From Verrucomicrobiota bacterium (GTDB taxonomy: Bacteria; Verrucomicrobiota; Verrucomicrobiia; Limisphaerales; SIBE01), in assembly GCA_016871515.1 (NCBI GenBank), contig VHDE01000027.1:1-56321 (forward strand): a stretch of DNA of 56,321 nucleotides. Reading direction: 5' to 3'. How positions within the stretch are numbered: position 1 is the stretch's first letter; every line of letters starts with the position of its first letter. A model generated the notes under the pieces. The model did no database searches and was not told where the DNA came from. It saw only the letters and a list, made by a program, of their open reading frames with translations. A program made the translations under genes and the position numbers. Below are positions 15,919 through 23,427 of the stretch, one piece after another.

Positions 15919-17180
15919 CGGTCGCATTCTCCCATCACGAAATCAAGCGAACCGAGGATCGCCACCGTGTCGCTCATCATATGTCCTGGCATCATGTAGG
16001 ACAGAATGCTCAGGTTCACGAACGACGGCGCGCGGATCTTCAACCGATGCGGGGCGCCGCCGCCTTTGCTATTAATGTAGAAACCGAGCTCGCCCTTGGG
16101 ATTTTCGGCGCCGAAATAAATCTCCCCTGGCGGCGCATTCACTCCTTGCGTGACGAGAATGAATTGATGAATCAATTCTTCCATGCTCGTCAGCACTTTG
16201 TCCTTGGGCGGCAAAACCGTCTTGCCATCGGGTATATTGACAGGCCCGCCCGGTATTTGATCCAAACACTGATGCAAGATGCGCACGCTTTGCCGCATCT
16301 CTTCCATCCGGACCAAATAGCGGTCGTAGCAATCTCCAACCGAGCCGGCGGGGACATCGAACTTCAACTGATCGTAAACCAGATAGGGATGCGCTTTGCG
16401 CAAGTCATATTCAATGCCGCTGCCCCGCAGGTTTGGGCCCGTCAACCCATAGTCAATCGCCGCGTCCCTCGGAATGACGCCAACGTCTTTGGTTCGATCG
16501 ACAAAAATGCGATTGCGGGTCAATAGCGTTTCCGACTCGTCGAAATTGATCACGACCTCTTTCAGGAACTGCCGGCATTGCTCAACCCAGCCGGGCGGCA
16601 AATCGCGGGACAAGCCGCCAATGCGCGTGTAAGTCGTGGTAAAACGCGCGCCGGTCAGAGATTCGATCAAATTGTAAATCTTCTCCCGCTCCGTGAACGT
16701 GTGGAGAAAAACTGTGATGGCGCCGACATCCATCGCAAAAGCGCCAAGACCGAGAAGGTGCGCCGAGATGCGCGCCAACTCGCAACAGATCACGCGAATG
16801 TACTGGCAGCGCGGCGGAAGCTGCTTGTCAATGCCCATCAATTTTTCCACCGCCAGCGCGTACGCCACGTTGTTGGCCAAGGGCGCGAGATAATCCAGTC
16901 GATCCGTGTAAGGAATGAACTGGGTGTAAGTCATGTTCTCGGCGATTTTCTCGTCTCCACGATGAAGGTAGCCGACATCTGGAGTCGCTTTCGTGATAAT
17001 CTCCCCGTCCAGTTCCAAAATAATGCGCAGAACCCCGTGCGTCGCCGGATGCGATGGCCCCATATTCAGGACCAATTTCTCGCCATGAATATCCGCTAAC
17101 TCGTTTTGATCCGAGGCAGCCTGGAATTCAGCCGGCCGGCCGGCGGGGTCTTTGAATTCGATGTCTTGAACCGTTGCCAT
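15915..17180 (-). CDS. nuoD: NADH-quinone oxidoreductase subunit D (49 kDa)
   Basis: A 421-residue, [NiFe]-hydrogenase-like quinone-site subunit. Motifs: NMGPSHPATHGVLRIILELD at the quinone pocket, YLHRGDEKIAENMTYTQFIP, and the C-terminal ending LGSLDFVMGECDR. It is separate from nuoC rather than fused. Its stop overlaps nuoE by 4 bp and its start lies 8 bp after nuoC, so B-C-D-E forms a tight block apart from the nuoB-nuoC gap. Confidence 0.97.
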   Translation of the reverse strand: MATVQDIEFKDPAGRPAEFQAASDQNELADIHGEKLVLNMGPSHPATHGVLRIILELDGEIITKATPDVGYLHRGDEKIAENMTYTQFIPYTDRLDYLAPLANNVAYALAVEKLMGIDKQLPPRCQYIRVICCELARISAHLLGLGAFAMDVGAITVFLHTFTEREKIYNLIESLTGARFTTTYTRIGGLSRDLPPGWVEQCRQFLKEVVINFDESETLLTRNRIFVDRTKDVGVIPRDAAIDYGLTGPNLRGSGIEYDLRKAHPYLVYDQLKFDVPAGSVGDCYDRYLVRMEEMRQSVRILHQCLDQIPGGPVNIPDGKTVLPPKDKVLTSMEELIHQFILVTQGVNAPPGEIYFGAENPKGELGFYINSKGGGAPHRLKIRAPSFVNLSILSYMMPGHMMSDTVAILGSLDFVMGECDR

Positions 17181-17188
17181 CGCTGCTT

Positions 17189-17866
17189 CTATTTTTTCGG
17201 GGCGTCGATTGGCCCGGGCCCATGTGCGTGGCCGGGCGCTTCTTCAATATCTTGGCGGCGTTCCAAGCGAGCGTTCGTCTCGATCGCGTCGGTCTCGGGT
17301 ATGCGGACCCGCGGTTCTCTGGCAACGGTGTCTTTGCCACCCGCGATGGTTACGAATGGTCCGCCTTCAAGCGGCGCTGGCTTCGTGAACGCAACTTCCG
17401 GCAAGTCGGTTGGTTTGCCAGCCAAGGGGAAATCCTTTCGCAACGGGAAGTACGGATAACCTTCCCACATCAAAATGCGGCGAAGGTCCGGATGCCCGCG
17501 AAACCGAAGCCCCATCATGTCATAGATTTCCCGCTCGTGCCAATCGGCCGTGCGCCAAATTGTGCTGACCGTTGGCAGCTCGGACTTTTCTTCGCTCACT
17601 TGTATCTTCAGACGAAGGTGACAATGATGTCCATAGCCATAAAGTTCATACACCACCTCAAAACGCGGGTCATCGCCGTAGTTATCAATACTGCTGATAT
17701 CAACGAGATAATCGAATCCGAGGTCCTTCTTGGCGAAAGCGCAAATCTCGGCGATGCGTTCCGCATCTGAAATCTGCAGCGTCCATTCGCCGCGAAATTC
17801 ATCGGGCCCGCCTATGACGCTCGGGAATTGCGCTTGGAGTTTCTTTGCGTATTCGAGAGCGGACAT
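17189..17866 (-). CDS. nuoC: NADH-quinone oxidoreductase subunit C (30 kDa)
   Basis: A 225-residue peripheral-arm subunit. The conserved core ERE-IYDMMGLRFRGHPDLRRI, followed by MWEGYPYFPLRKDFPLAGK, is diagnostic of the 30-kDa family. The roughly 70-residue C-terminal tail is low complexity, rich in Pro and Ala, and ends in GPIDAPKK, beyond the family's conserved length. ATG 17866. The 143 bp before it, down to the nuoB stop, hold no recognisable gene. Confidence 0.95.
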   Translation of the reverse strand: MSALEYAKKLQAQFPSVIGGPDEFRGEWTLQISDAERIAEICAFAKKDLGFDYLVDISSIDNYGDDPRFEVVYELYGYGHHCHLRLKIQVSEEKSELPTVSTIWRTADWHEREIYDMMGLRFRGHPDLRRILMWEGYPYFPLRKDFPLAGKPTDLPEVAFTKPAPLEGGPFVTIAGGKDTVAREPRVRIPETDAIETNARLERRQDIEEAPGHAHGPGPIDAPKK

Positions 17867-18009
17867 CGGTCAATGAGATCAGTGGAACGTAGGACAAGCA
17901 GTTGGCCTGTCCCGCTGTTGATATACACAAAAGCTGAACAGGCGACACACCTGACCTAACACGCGATTCACGAAAAAAGTAAGCGGCAATTGTAATTGCA
18001 TACTTGCGG

Positions 18010-18519
18010 TCAAGCCGCGTGCATCTGAGTCGCCAAGACAGGTTCTTTGGCCACTTTGCCCTGCAATTTAATGATTGCATCGAGCAACGCTTCGGGCCGA
18101 GGGGGACAACCGGCCACATAAACATCGACCGGAATAATCCGGTCGACGCCCTGCAATACCGCATAACTCCGGTACATCCCGCCGGTCGAAGCGCAGGCCC
18201 CCATAGCGATGACCCATTTAGGCTCCGGCATCTGTTGGTAAATCCGGCGGACGGCCAGCGCCATTTTGTAGGTCACTGTGCCCGCGACGATCATGAGATC
18301 GGATTGGCGCGGAGAAAAGCGCATCACCTCCGAGCCGAACCGCGAAATATCAAATCGGCTGGCCCCCACCGCCATCAACTCGATGGCGCAACAGGCCAAA
18401 CCCATCGGCATCGGCCAGAGGGAATTCTTTCGAAACCAGTTAAGGACCGCATCAGCGCGCGTCACGATCACATCACCTTCGACCTTGGAGTTGTAGCCAA
18501 TCTCTGTATTCATTTGCAT
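18010..18519 (-). CDS. nuoB: NADH-quinone oxidoreductase subunit B (N2 cluster)
   Basis: A 169-residue subunit holding the terminal [4Fe-4S] cluster N2. Ligands: tandem Cys in [15 protein letters not shown], Cys in [18 protein letters not shown] and Cys in [19 protein letters not shown] 18519 is preferred; an upstream TTG and a downstream ATG (18513) share the frame. It is the first nuo gene in this cluster; nuoA, which normally precedes it, is absent. A CRP-type palindrome lies about 80 bp upstream. Confidence 0.96.
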   Translation of the reverse strand: MQMNTEIGYNSKVEGDVIVTRADAVLNWFRKNSLWPMPMGLACCAIELMAVGASRFDISRFGSEVMRFSPRQSDLMIVAGTVTYKMALAVRRIYQQMPEPKWVIAMGACASTGGMYRSYAVLQGVDRIIPVDVYVAGCPPRPEALLDAIIKLQGKVAKEPVLATQMHAA

Positions 18520-18589
18520 GAGCAAGCTTGGGTTCTCAACGCGCTTAGCACTGCAAACTAATCACGGCCCAAGCCGCGAGGCAAGTGAA

Positions 18590-18609
18590 TTTGTGAAAAA
18601 ATTCACAAA
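18590..18609. promoter_or_regulatory. Perfect CRP/FNR-superfamily-type palindrome (TGTGA-N6-TCACA)
   Basis: TTTGTGAA-AAAA-TTCACAAA is a perfect 20-bp dyad that contains TGTGA (18592-18596) and TCACA (18603-18607) with 6 bp between, the textbook CRP half-sites. It lies about 80 bp upstream of nuoB in the 417-bp region divergent to rpoD, so it could act on either. It is not known whether this organism has a CRP regulator that binds this sequence. No convincing -10/-35 pair for nuoB or rpoD stands out; the rest of the gap holds nothing I can name. Confidence 0.55.
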
Positions 18610-18936
18610 GTCGGGACCATTAAACGCGCGCTTTCATCTCAGCCGTGTTCCGAGTTTCGACTCCGGCGCGAATGCGCTATTGGCTGGAGCACAAATCACC
18701 GTTGCAATAGTTCAGCCGGTTCGTAATATCCGCCTGATTCGCGGTCCGAATCGACCAGCATTTTTCAGTCTTCGCGCTCTGAAATTTGCCGTGCCCAATC
18801 TGAGACTTTGTTATAGAGCGCGTGTTTTTCCTGTGTGACGCGGACGATTTCTTTCCCGGCTTGACTACGCATTTCACACCCACAATATTCCACGGCTGTT
18901 TCGTCGACTCGCGAAATAGAATGCCAACCCAAATTT

Positions 18937-20826
18937 ATGGCGAAATCGAAGGCGAAGAAATTAGTGTTCAGCACTAACGCCCACAAACCCGTGCGTTCGG
19001 ATGGAAAGCCAGCGCGCCAGCGAACTCAACGAACGTCACGCAAAGAATCCCTTTTCCTCATCGTGTCTAAATCCACCTTAACTGAAGAACTTCGCTCGAA
19101 AGCGAGCACCAATGGACAGGTCACGGACCTGCCAGTTCGCGCTAGAGATCACCATGCTTCTCCAAACGCAGCGTGTGAAACGATCAAGAGCCAGTCCGGC
19201 ATCGACCTCACCGAAAAGATCAAGGAACTGATTAGGCTGGCGCACGAGCAAGGATACCTCACTTACGGCGACATCAATGACGCTCTGCCAGATAGCGTTG
19301 TTACCCCCGAAGACCTCGACGAGATTTACATCAAGCTGCGCAATCTTGAAATCGAGATTGTGGACCAGGCTGAGGTGGACCGCGTCAAGCAGCCGGAACC
19401 CGAGGAGGAGGAAGACAAATCGCGGCTCGATATTCTCGATGATCCCGTTCGCATGTATCTCAAGCAAATGGGCCAAGTGCCCTTGCTCACGCGCGAACAG
19501 GAAGTCGAGATTTCCAAGCGGATCGAAGACGCGGAAAACGAGGTCAAAACAATTATCTATAGTTTCGGCTTCGCCGGCAAAGAGCATATCGCCCTGGCCG
19601 AAAAGCTGATCTCCGAACCACCCAAAGAGCGGTTCGATCGCGTGATTCTCGACAAGAAAATCGAAGGGCGCGAAAATCATCTCAAAGCGTTGCGCAAACT
19701 CGTGCGGGACGTGCGCACTTTGGATCAAGTAGTCGATGACCGCTACGCTAAATGGCAAAACGCTCCCAACAAGGGCAAATGGGACAAGCTTTTTACAGAC
19801 TTCCGAAAGTCAGACGACAAACTGCAACGAACGTTCACCAAATTCTATTACAAGCAGAAAGTCATCGAGGAGATGGCTCTGGTCGCGGACAATATCCACG
19901 ACAAAATCCAGCTGAGCCTCCGCACGATCCAAGACTTTGAGGCGCAGCGGAAGAGCAGCCAGCAGCAGGCGGTCATCCATTCGGAGGACCGCAAGATCAA
20001 GGCGCTCGAAGAGTTCGTGCGCATGACGCACGCTGAGTATCTGGCCGCCTACAAACAATTGCAGCACTTCACCAAAAAAGCGCTCCAGGCCAAAACAGAA
20101 ATGGTGGAAGCCAATCTTCGGCTCGTCATTTCCATCGCCAAAAAGTACACGAACCGCGGCCTTTCGTTTCTCGATCTCATCCAGGAAGGAAACATGGGCC
20201 TGATGAAGGCGGTAGAAAAGTTCGAGTACCGCCGCGGCTATAAATTCTCCACCTATGCCACTTGGTGGATCCGGCAGGCCATTACGCGTTCGATCGCCGA
20301 CCAAGCCCGCACCATTCGGATTCCGGTGCACATGATCGAAACGATCAACAAGTTGATGCGCGTCCAAAAACAATTGGTGCAGGATTTCGGCCGTGAAGCG
20401 ACTCCGGAAGAAATTGCCGACGAAATGCAAATCCCGGTCGAGCGCGTCCGCGCCGTTTTGAAAATGGCGCAGCAACCGATCTCGCTTCAATCCCCCGTGG
20501 GTGACAGCGAAGATACGAACTTCGGCGATTTCATCGAAGACAAGTCGGCCGAAAACCCATCCGACATGACGAGCTACAGTTTGTTGAAAGACAAATTGGG
20601 CGACGTGCTGACGAGCTTGACAGAACGGGAACGAAAAGTTTTGGAACTGCGTTTCGGCTTGGGCGATGGCTATTCGCGCACGCTAGAAGAAGTGGGCAAA
20701 CAATTCAAAGTCACCCGCGAGCGCATACGCCAGATCGAAGCCAAAGCGCTCCGCAAAATGCGGCACCCAACCCGCATTCGCCAATTGGAAGGCTTCCTCG
20801 AAAGCGAAGAGCTGGAGATTGTCTAA
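18937..20826 (+). CDS. rpoD: RNA polymerase primary sigma factor (RpoD/SigA)
   Basis: A 629-residue housekeeping sigma factor. A variable basic N-terminus (1-90) precedes region 1.1 ([20 protein letters not shown]) and region 1.2 ([16 protein letters not shown]). A long non-conserved insertion of about 200 residues follows. Region 2 comprises [37 protein letters not shown] and the -10-reading [16 protein letters not shown]. Region 3 includes [12 protein letters not shown]. Region 4.2 is the [23 protein letters not shown]. Single-copy housekeeping function is expected. ATG 18937. The region before region 1.1 has no family support, so a start further in cannot be excluded. Confidence 0.96.
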   Translation: MAKSKAKKLVFSTNAHKPVRSDGKPARQRTQRTSRKESLFLIVSKSTLTEELRSKASTNGQVTDLPVRARDHHASPNAACETIKSQSGIDLTEKIKELIRLAHEQGYLTYGDINDALPDSVVTPEDLDEIYIKLRNLEIEIVDQAEVDRVKQPEPEEEEDKSRLDILDDPVRMYLKQMGQVPLLTREQEVEISKRIEDAENEVKTIIYSFGFAGKEHIALAEKLISEPPKERFDRVILDKKIEGRENHLKALRKLVRDVRTLDQVVDDRYAKWQNAPNKGKWDKLFTDFRKSDDKLQRTFTKFYYKQKVIEEMALVADNIHDKIQLSLRTIQDFEAQRKSSQQQAVIHSEDRKIKALEEFVRMTHAEYLAAYKQLQHFTKKALQAKTEMVEANLRLVISIAKKYTNRGLSFLDLIQEGNMGLMKAVEKFEYRRGYKFSTYATWWIRQAITRSIADQARTIRIPVHMIETINKLMRVQKQLVQDFGREATPEEIADEMQIPVERVRAVLKMAQQPISLQSPVGDSEDTNFGDFIEDKSAENPSDMTSYSLLKDKLGDVLTSLTERERKVLELRFGLGDGYSRTLEEVGKQFKVTRERIRQIEAKALRKMRHPTRIRQLEGFLESEELEIV

Positions 20827-20939
20827 GTTCTTCAGCGGACCTGCAAAACTGAGAGTGACAATCGTCTTGATACGGAATACTGGGCAATCTTGATTCCTCC
20901 ATTTAACCTCTGCCGACGAGTCAACCTGTTTCGGGTTTG

Positions 20940-21210
20940 TTGGATGAAGCCGTGACACGGGTGGTTAAGGAGTTTCAGCCGGAGTCGATTTACCTTTTTG
21001 GTCACAGGCTCGAGGCACAGCCACCAACGAAAGCGACGCGGATTTGCTGGTCATTGTGCCTACGAGCCAAGAACGCCCCATCCGACGCGATCAGCGGGCT
21101 CAACGCTGTCTAGGAGAAATTATGGCTGTCCGCCGACATACTGGTGAGGACTCGGCAAAGAGGTCGAGCGAGTCCGAAATTTGGTCGGAAGCTTGACCAT
21201 TGCGGCGTGA
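20940..21210 (+). pseudogene. Decayed MNT-type nucleotidyltransferase
   Basis: Three short reading-frame pieces in order make an NTase. First, DEAVTRVVKEFQPESIYLFG (from TTG 20940). After a one-base shift near 21001 comes SQARGTATNESDADLLVIVP, the GSx10DxD catalytic pattern. After further shifts come LSADILVRTRQ and VERVRNLVGSLTIAA, ending at TGA 21208-21210. The pieces match the order of minimal nucleotidyltransferase antitoxins. At least two frameshifts and an in-frame stop make it non-functional. It abuts a HEPN remnant, its usual partner. Confidence 0.72.
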
Positions 21211-21421
21211 CTCCCGCGAAAACACACGGCGTTCGAAAGCTCACTCTCCATGCTTCGTGATTTGAGCCGCAGTTCAACGCCTTCATTGGGATCGCATCCA
21301 CAGTTACCCAGATGATGTGGCGGAAACCTATCCGCTGCGTGAAGAATTCGACGAAGCGCTCGGCGATGCTCAGGCATTTTACGATTTCGTGCTGCGTCTT
21401 CTCCCTCACGAAACGCATCCG
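21211..21421 (+). pseudogene. HEPN-domain protein remnant beside the NTase
   Basis: Directly after the NTase remnant, broken frames give KTHGVRKLTLHAS (compare the PKTHDLxxL helix of HEPN), then FEPQFNAFIG. After a shift comes YPDDVAETYPLREEFDEALG followed by DAQAFYDFVLRLLP, the C-terminal YPDD...A...A..FV.RL pattern of HEPN proteins. The N-terminal half is missing and no start is present. Together with the NTase it looks like the remains of an MNT-HEPN toxin-antitoxin pair. Confidence 0.55.
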
Positions 21422-21462
21422 GTCCCCTGGCGTGCGAAAAGCCCAATTCGCTTGTTCGGCTG

Positions 21463-21913
21463 GAGTCATGCGGCGCAAATCGCCCAGCGTCGCGAGGACT
21501 GGCAGTTTGGTCACGCGCTGGACGTCGGCGGCCGTTTTGATCCGCGGATCGATAACTTCAACGAGCAGGATGAGACCGATACTCGCCAGCAAACCGACCA
21601 ATGCACTGGCGGTCGTCAAGAATCCAACGGCGAGCAAACGATTACGCGCGCTGACATGAGCGGTCGTGGCCGGGCCGTAAACGCGGTAATAGCCGAGGGC
21701 ATTCTCTTGGAGTAACTGGGCTTCGCTTTGCTTGCTGGCATAAAGGCCGCGCTTGATCTCCGTTTCCTGAAGGCGTCCTTTCAACGTCAGATAATCAGCG
21801 GATTTCCCAGACAGTTCTCTAAGCCTGCTTTGAACATTTGTCCGGGCCGTTTCGAGCTGGGCCAACTGCTTTTGCAAGGATTGCTGCTGAGATTTCGTTT
21901 TCCAGATCTCCAT
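21463..21913 (-). pseudogene. Fragment of exopolysaccharide chain-length / tyrosine autokinase protein
   Basis: On the minus strand, about 150 residues look like the middle of a Wzz/GNVR-type protein: a coiled coil (QQSLQKQLAQLETARTNV), the segment ETEIKRGLYASKQSEAQLLQ, then the second transmembrane helix VGLLASIGLILLVEVIDPR and TAADVQRVTKLPVLATL. In the family this leads into a Walker-type kinase domain. Here the frame loses similarity after ANWAFRT and runs antisense into the HEPN/NTase remnants. The N-terminus is cut by a TGA at about 21958. A truncated leftover. Confidence 0.65.
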
Positions 21914-22125
21914 CCGGAGCGCATTCGCAGCGCTGCCGCTCAGAGATTGAGCGTTTTTTCAAGTTTTGGCACGCTCAACGTCCCCGGTTTTGCGCGCCAC
22001 CGCGGGTATGTATTCCCGCCTTCAGGCGCCTTCAGGCGGCAGCATTTGCTCGTAGCGAAACAGGTTTGCGGAAAAAAATTTGCAGCCAGCCGCAGGCTTA
22101 CCTAAGCTGCTTCCATCGCGTTACT

Positions 22126-23340
22126 GTGTGTAGGAACATTCAGAGCCTGCTAATGTTTTGTCTTGCGGCGGCCAGCCTTGTCGGGTTCGCCGGCTGCGAT
22201 CGCAGTTATTCTTCGCCTCAGCCGAAATCGACGGGCGAGCGCGGGCCGGCGAAGCGAGTCAGAGTCGTCGAGGTCAAGGCTTCGCCCCAGGAGCGGCTTG
22301 TTTATGCCATTGGCTCTCTTGCGGCCTGCGATCAAGCTGCCCTGAGCACCAAGGTTGCGGGGCGCCTCCAAAAGATTCCCGTGGATCTCGGCTCAGTCGT
22401 TCGCAAGGGCGATCTCATTGCCCAGATCGAACCGCGCGATTACCAGTTGCGGGTGCAGCAAACCGAGGCCCTCCTCGCCCAGGCGCGGGTGCGTCTCGGC
22501 CTGCCGCTGGCGGGGACCAATGACACGATTGATGCCGAACAGACTGGAACGTTCCGCCAAACAAAGGCTGTTCTTGAAGAAGCCCGTGCCAATCGCGATC
22601 GCGTCAACCGGCTTTCGGCGGAAGGAATTGTTTCCAAATCCGACCTCGACACGGCCGCTGCCGCTTATGAAGTCGCGTTGAGCCGCCATCAGGATGCCGC
22701 GGAGGAAATTCGGAACCGGCAAGCGCTCGTCGCCCAGCGCCGCGCTGAGTTGGAGATCGCCCAACAGCAACTGATCGACTCGGCCATCCACGCTCCGTTC
22801 GATGGCGTGGTTCAAGAACGACGAGCCAATGCAGGAGAGTATCTGGTAGCCAGCGCCCCCCTGGTGACACTAGTCCGCATGGATCCGCTGCGGTTGCGCC
22901 TCGAAGTGAGAGAACGCGATGCGCCGCAAGTTCGGATCGGACAGAAAGTGCGGTTGACCCTCGAGGGCGCCACCAATGTCTATCACGGCGAGATTACGAG
23001 ACTCAGCCCAACTATCGACGAAGAGACCCGTATGTTGCGCGTCGAAGCTGATGTGCCGAATCCAGGCTCGCTACGGCCCGGATCATTTGCGCGCGGCCAA
23101 ATCATTGTCGATGACAAGAGTCCAGGCATTGTCATTCCAGCCTCGGCGGTGGCGACATTTGCCGGGGTCGAGAAAGTGTACGCCGTGCAAAGCGGCAAGG
23201 CGGTCGAGAAACAGATCATCACCGGAGAGCGTCGAGGACAACTGATCGAGCTTGTCACAGGCTTGAAACCGGGCGATCTAATCGTCTTGGAACCTGGCAA
23301 TCTCATCGCCGGAGAAACGGTGGCGGTGGAGAATGACTAA
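22126..23340 (+). CDS. RND efflux membrane-fusion (periplasmic adaptor) lipoprotein
   Basis: An HlyD/AcrA-type adaptor that bridges an inner-membrane RND pump and an outer-membrane channel. GTG 22126 gives MCRNIQSLLMFCLAAASLVG with lipobox GFAGC; ATG 22153 is an alternative. The frame is open to 21838 but the upstream part is not family-like. Domains: a first barrel-sandwich half (AGRLQKIPVDLGSVVRKGDL), an alpha-hairpin (about 100-190), a second lipoyl half (SAIHAPFDGVVQERRANAGE), then a beta-barrel and a membrane-proximal domain ending LKPGDLIVLEPGNLIAGETV. It is followed by the RND permease after 87 bp carrying two repeat hairpins. Confidence 0.88.
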   Translation: MCRNIQSLLMFCLAAASLVGFAGCDRSYSSPQPKSTGERGPAKRVRVVEVKASPQERLVYAIGSLAACDQAALSTKVAGRLQKIPVDLGSVVRKGDLIAQIEPRDYQLRVQQTEALLAQARVRLGLPLAGTNDTIDAEQTGTFRQTKAVLEEARANRDRVNRLSAEGIVSKSDLDTAAAAYEVALSRHQDAAEEIRNRQALVAQRRAELEIAQQQLIDSAIHAPFDGVVQERRANAGEYLVASAPLVTLVRMDPLRLRLEVRERDAPQVRIGQKVRLTLEGATNVYHGEITRLSPTIDEETRMLRVEADVPNPGSLRPGSFARGQIIVDDKSPGIVIPASAVATFAGVEKVYAVQSGKAVEKQIITGERRGQLIELVTGLKPGDLIVLEPGNLIAGETVAVEND

Positions 23341-23364
23341 CCTGCAACGCACCGCGGCCGCAGC

Positions 23365-23404
23365 GCAGAGTTTCACTCTGCCGTATTGCAGACTTTCAGT
23401 CTGC
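23365..23404. repeat. Two tandem hairpins between the RND adaptor and permease genes
   Basis: GCAGAGTTTCACTCTGC (23365-23381) and GCAGACTTTCAGTCTGC (23388-23404): 7-bp stems with TTC loops, differing only in compensating stem bases (GCAGAGT/ACTCTGC versus GCAGACT/AGTCTGC). The same first unit occurs at 5164 and 10700; the second recurs at 34982. Confidence 0.82.
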
Positions 23405-23427
23405 AGAGGGGCCGGAAAATCGGACGC

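Noticed and set aside
18786..18816. rpoD promoter TTGCCG-N19-TTATAG
   Set aside because: Spacer is too long and both boxes are mediocre; not separable from chance by eye.
19078..19758. 226-codon minus-strand frame opposite rpoD
   Set aside because: Shadow of a strongly coding sigma-factor gene; composition is that of reverse-translated rpoD codons.
21838..23340. 500-codon version of the RND adaptor
   Set aside because: The first about 96 codons are not adaptor-like and overlap decayed sequence; a lipobox leader begins at GTG 22126 or ATG 22153.
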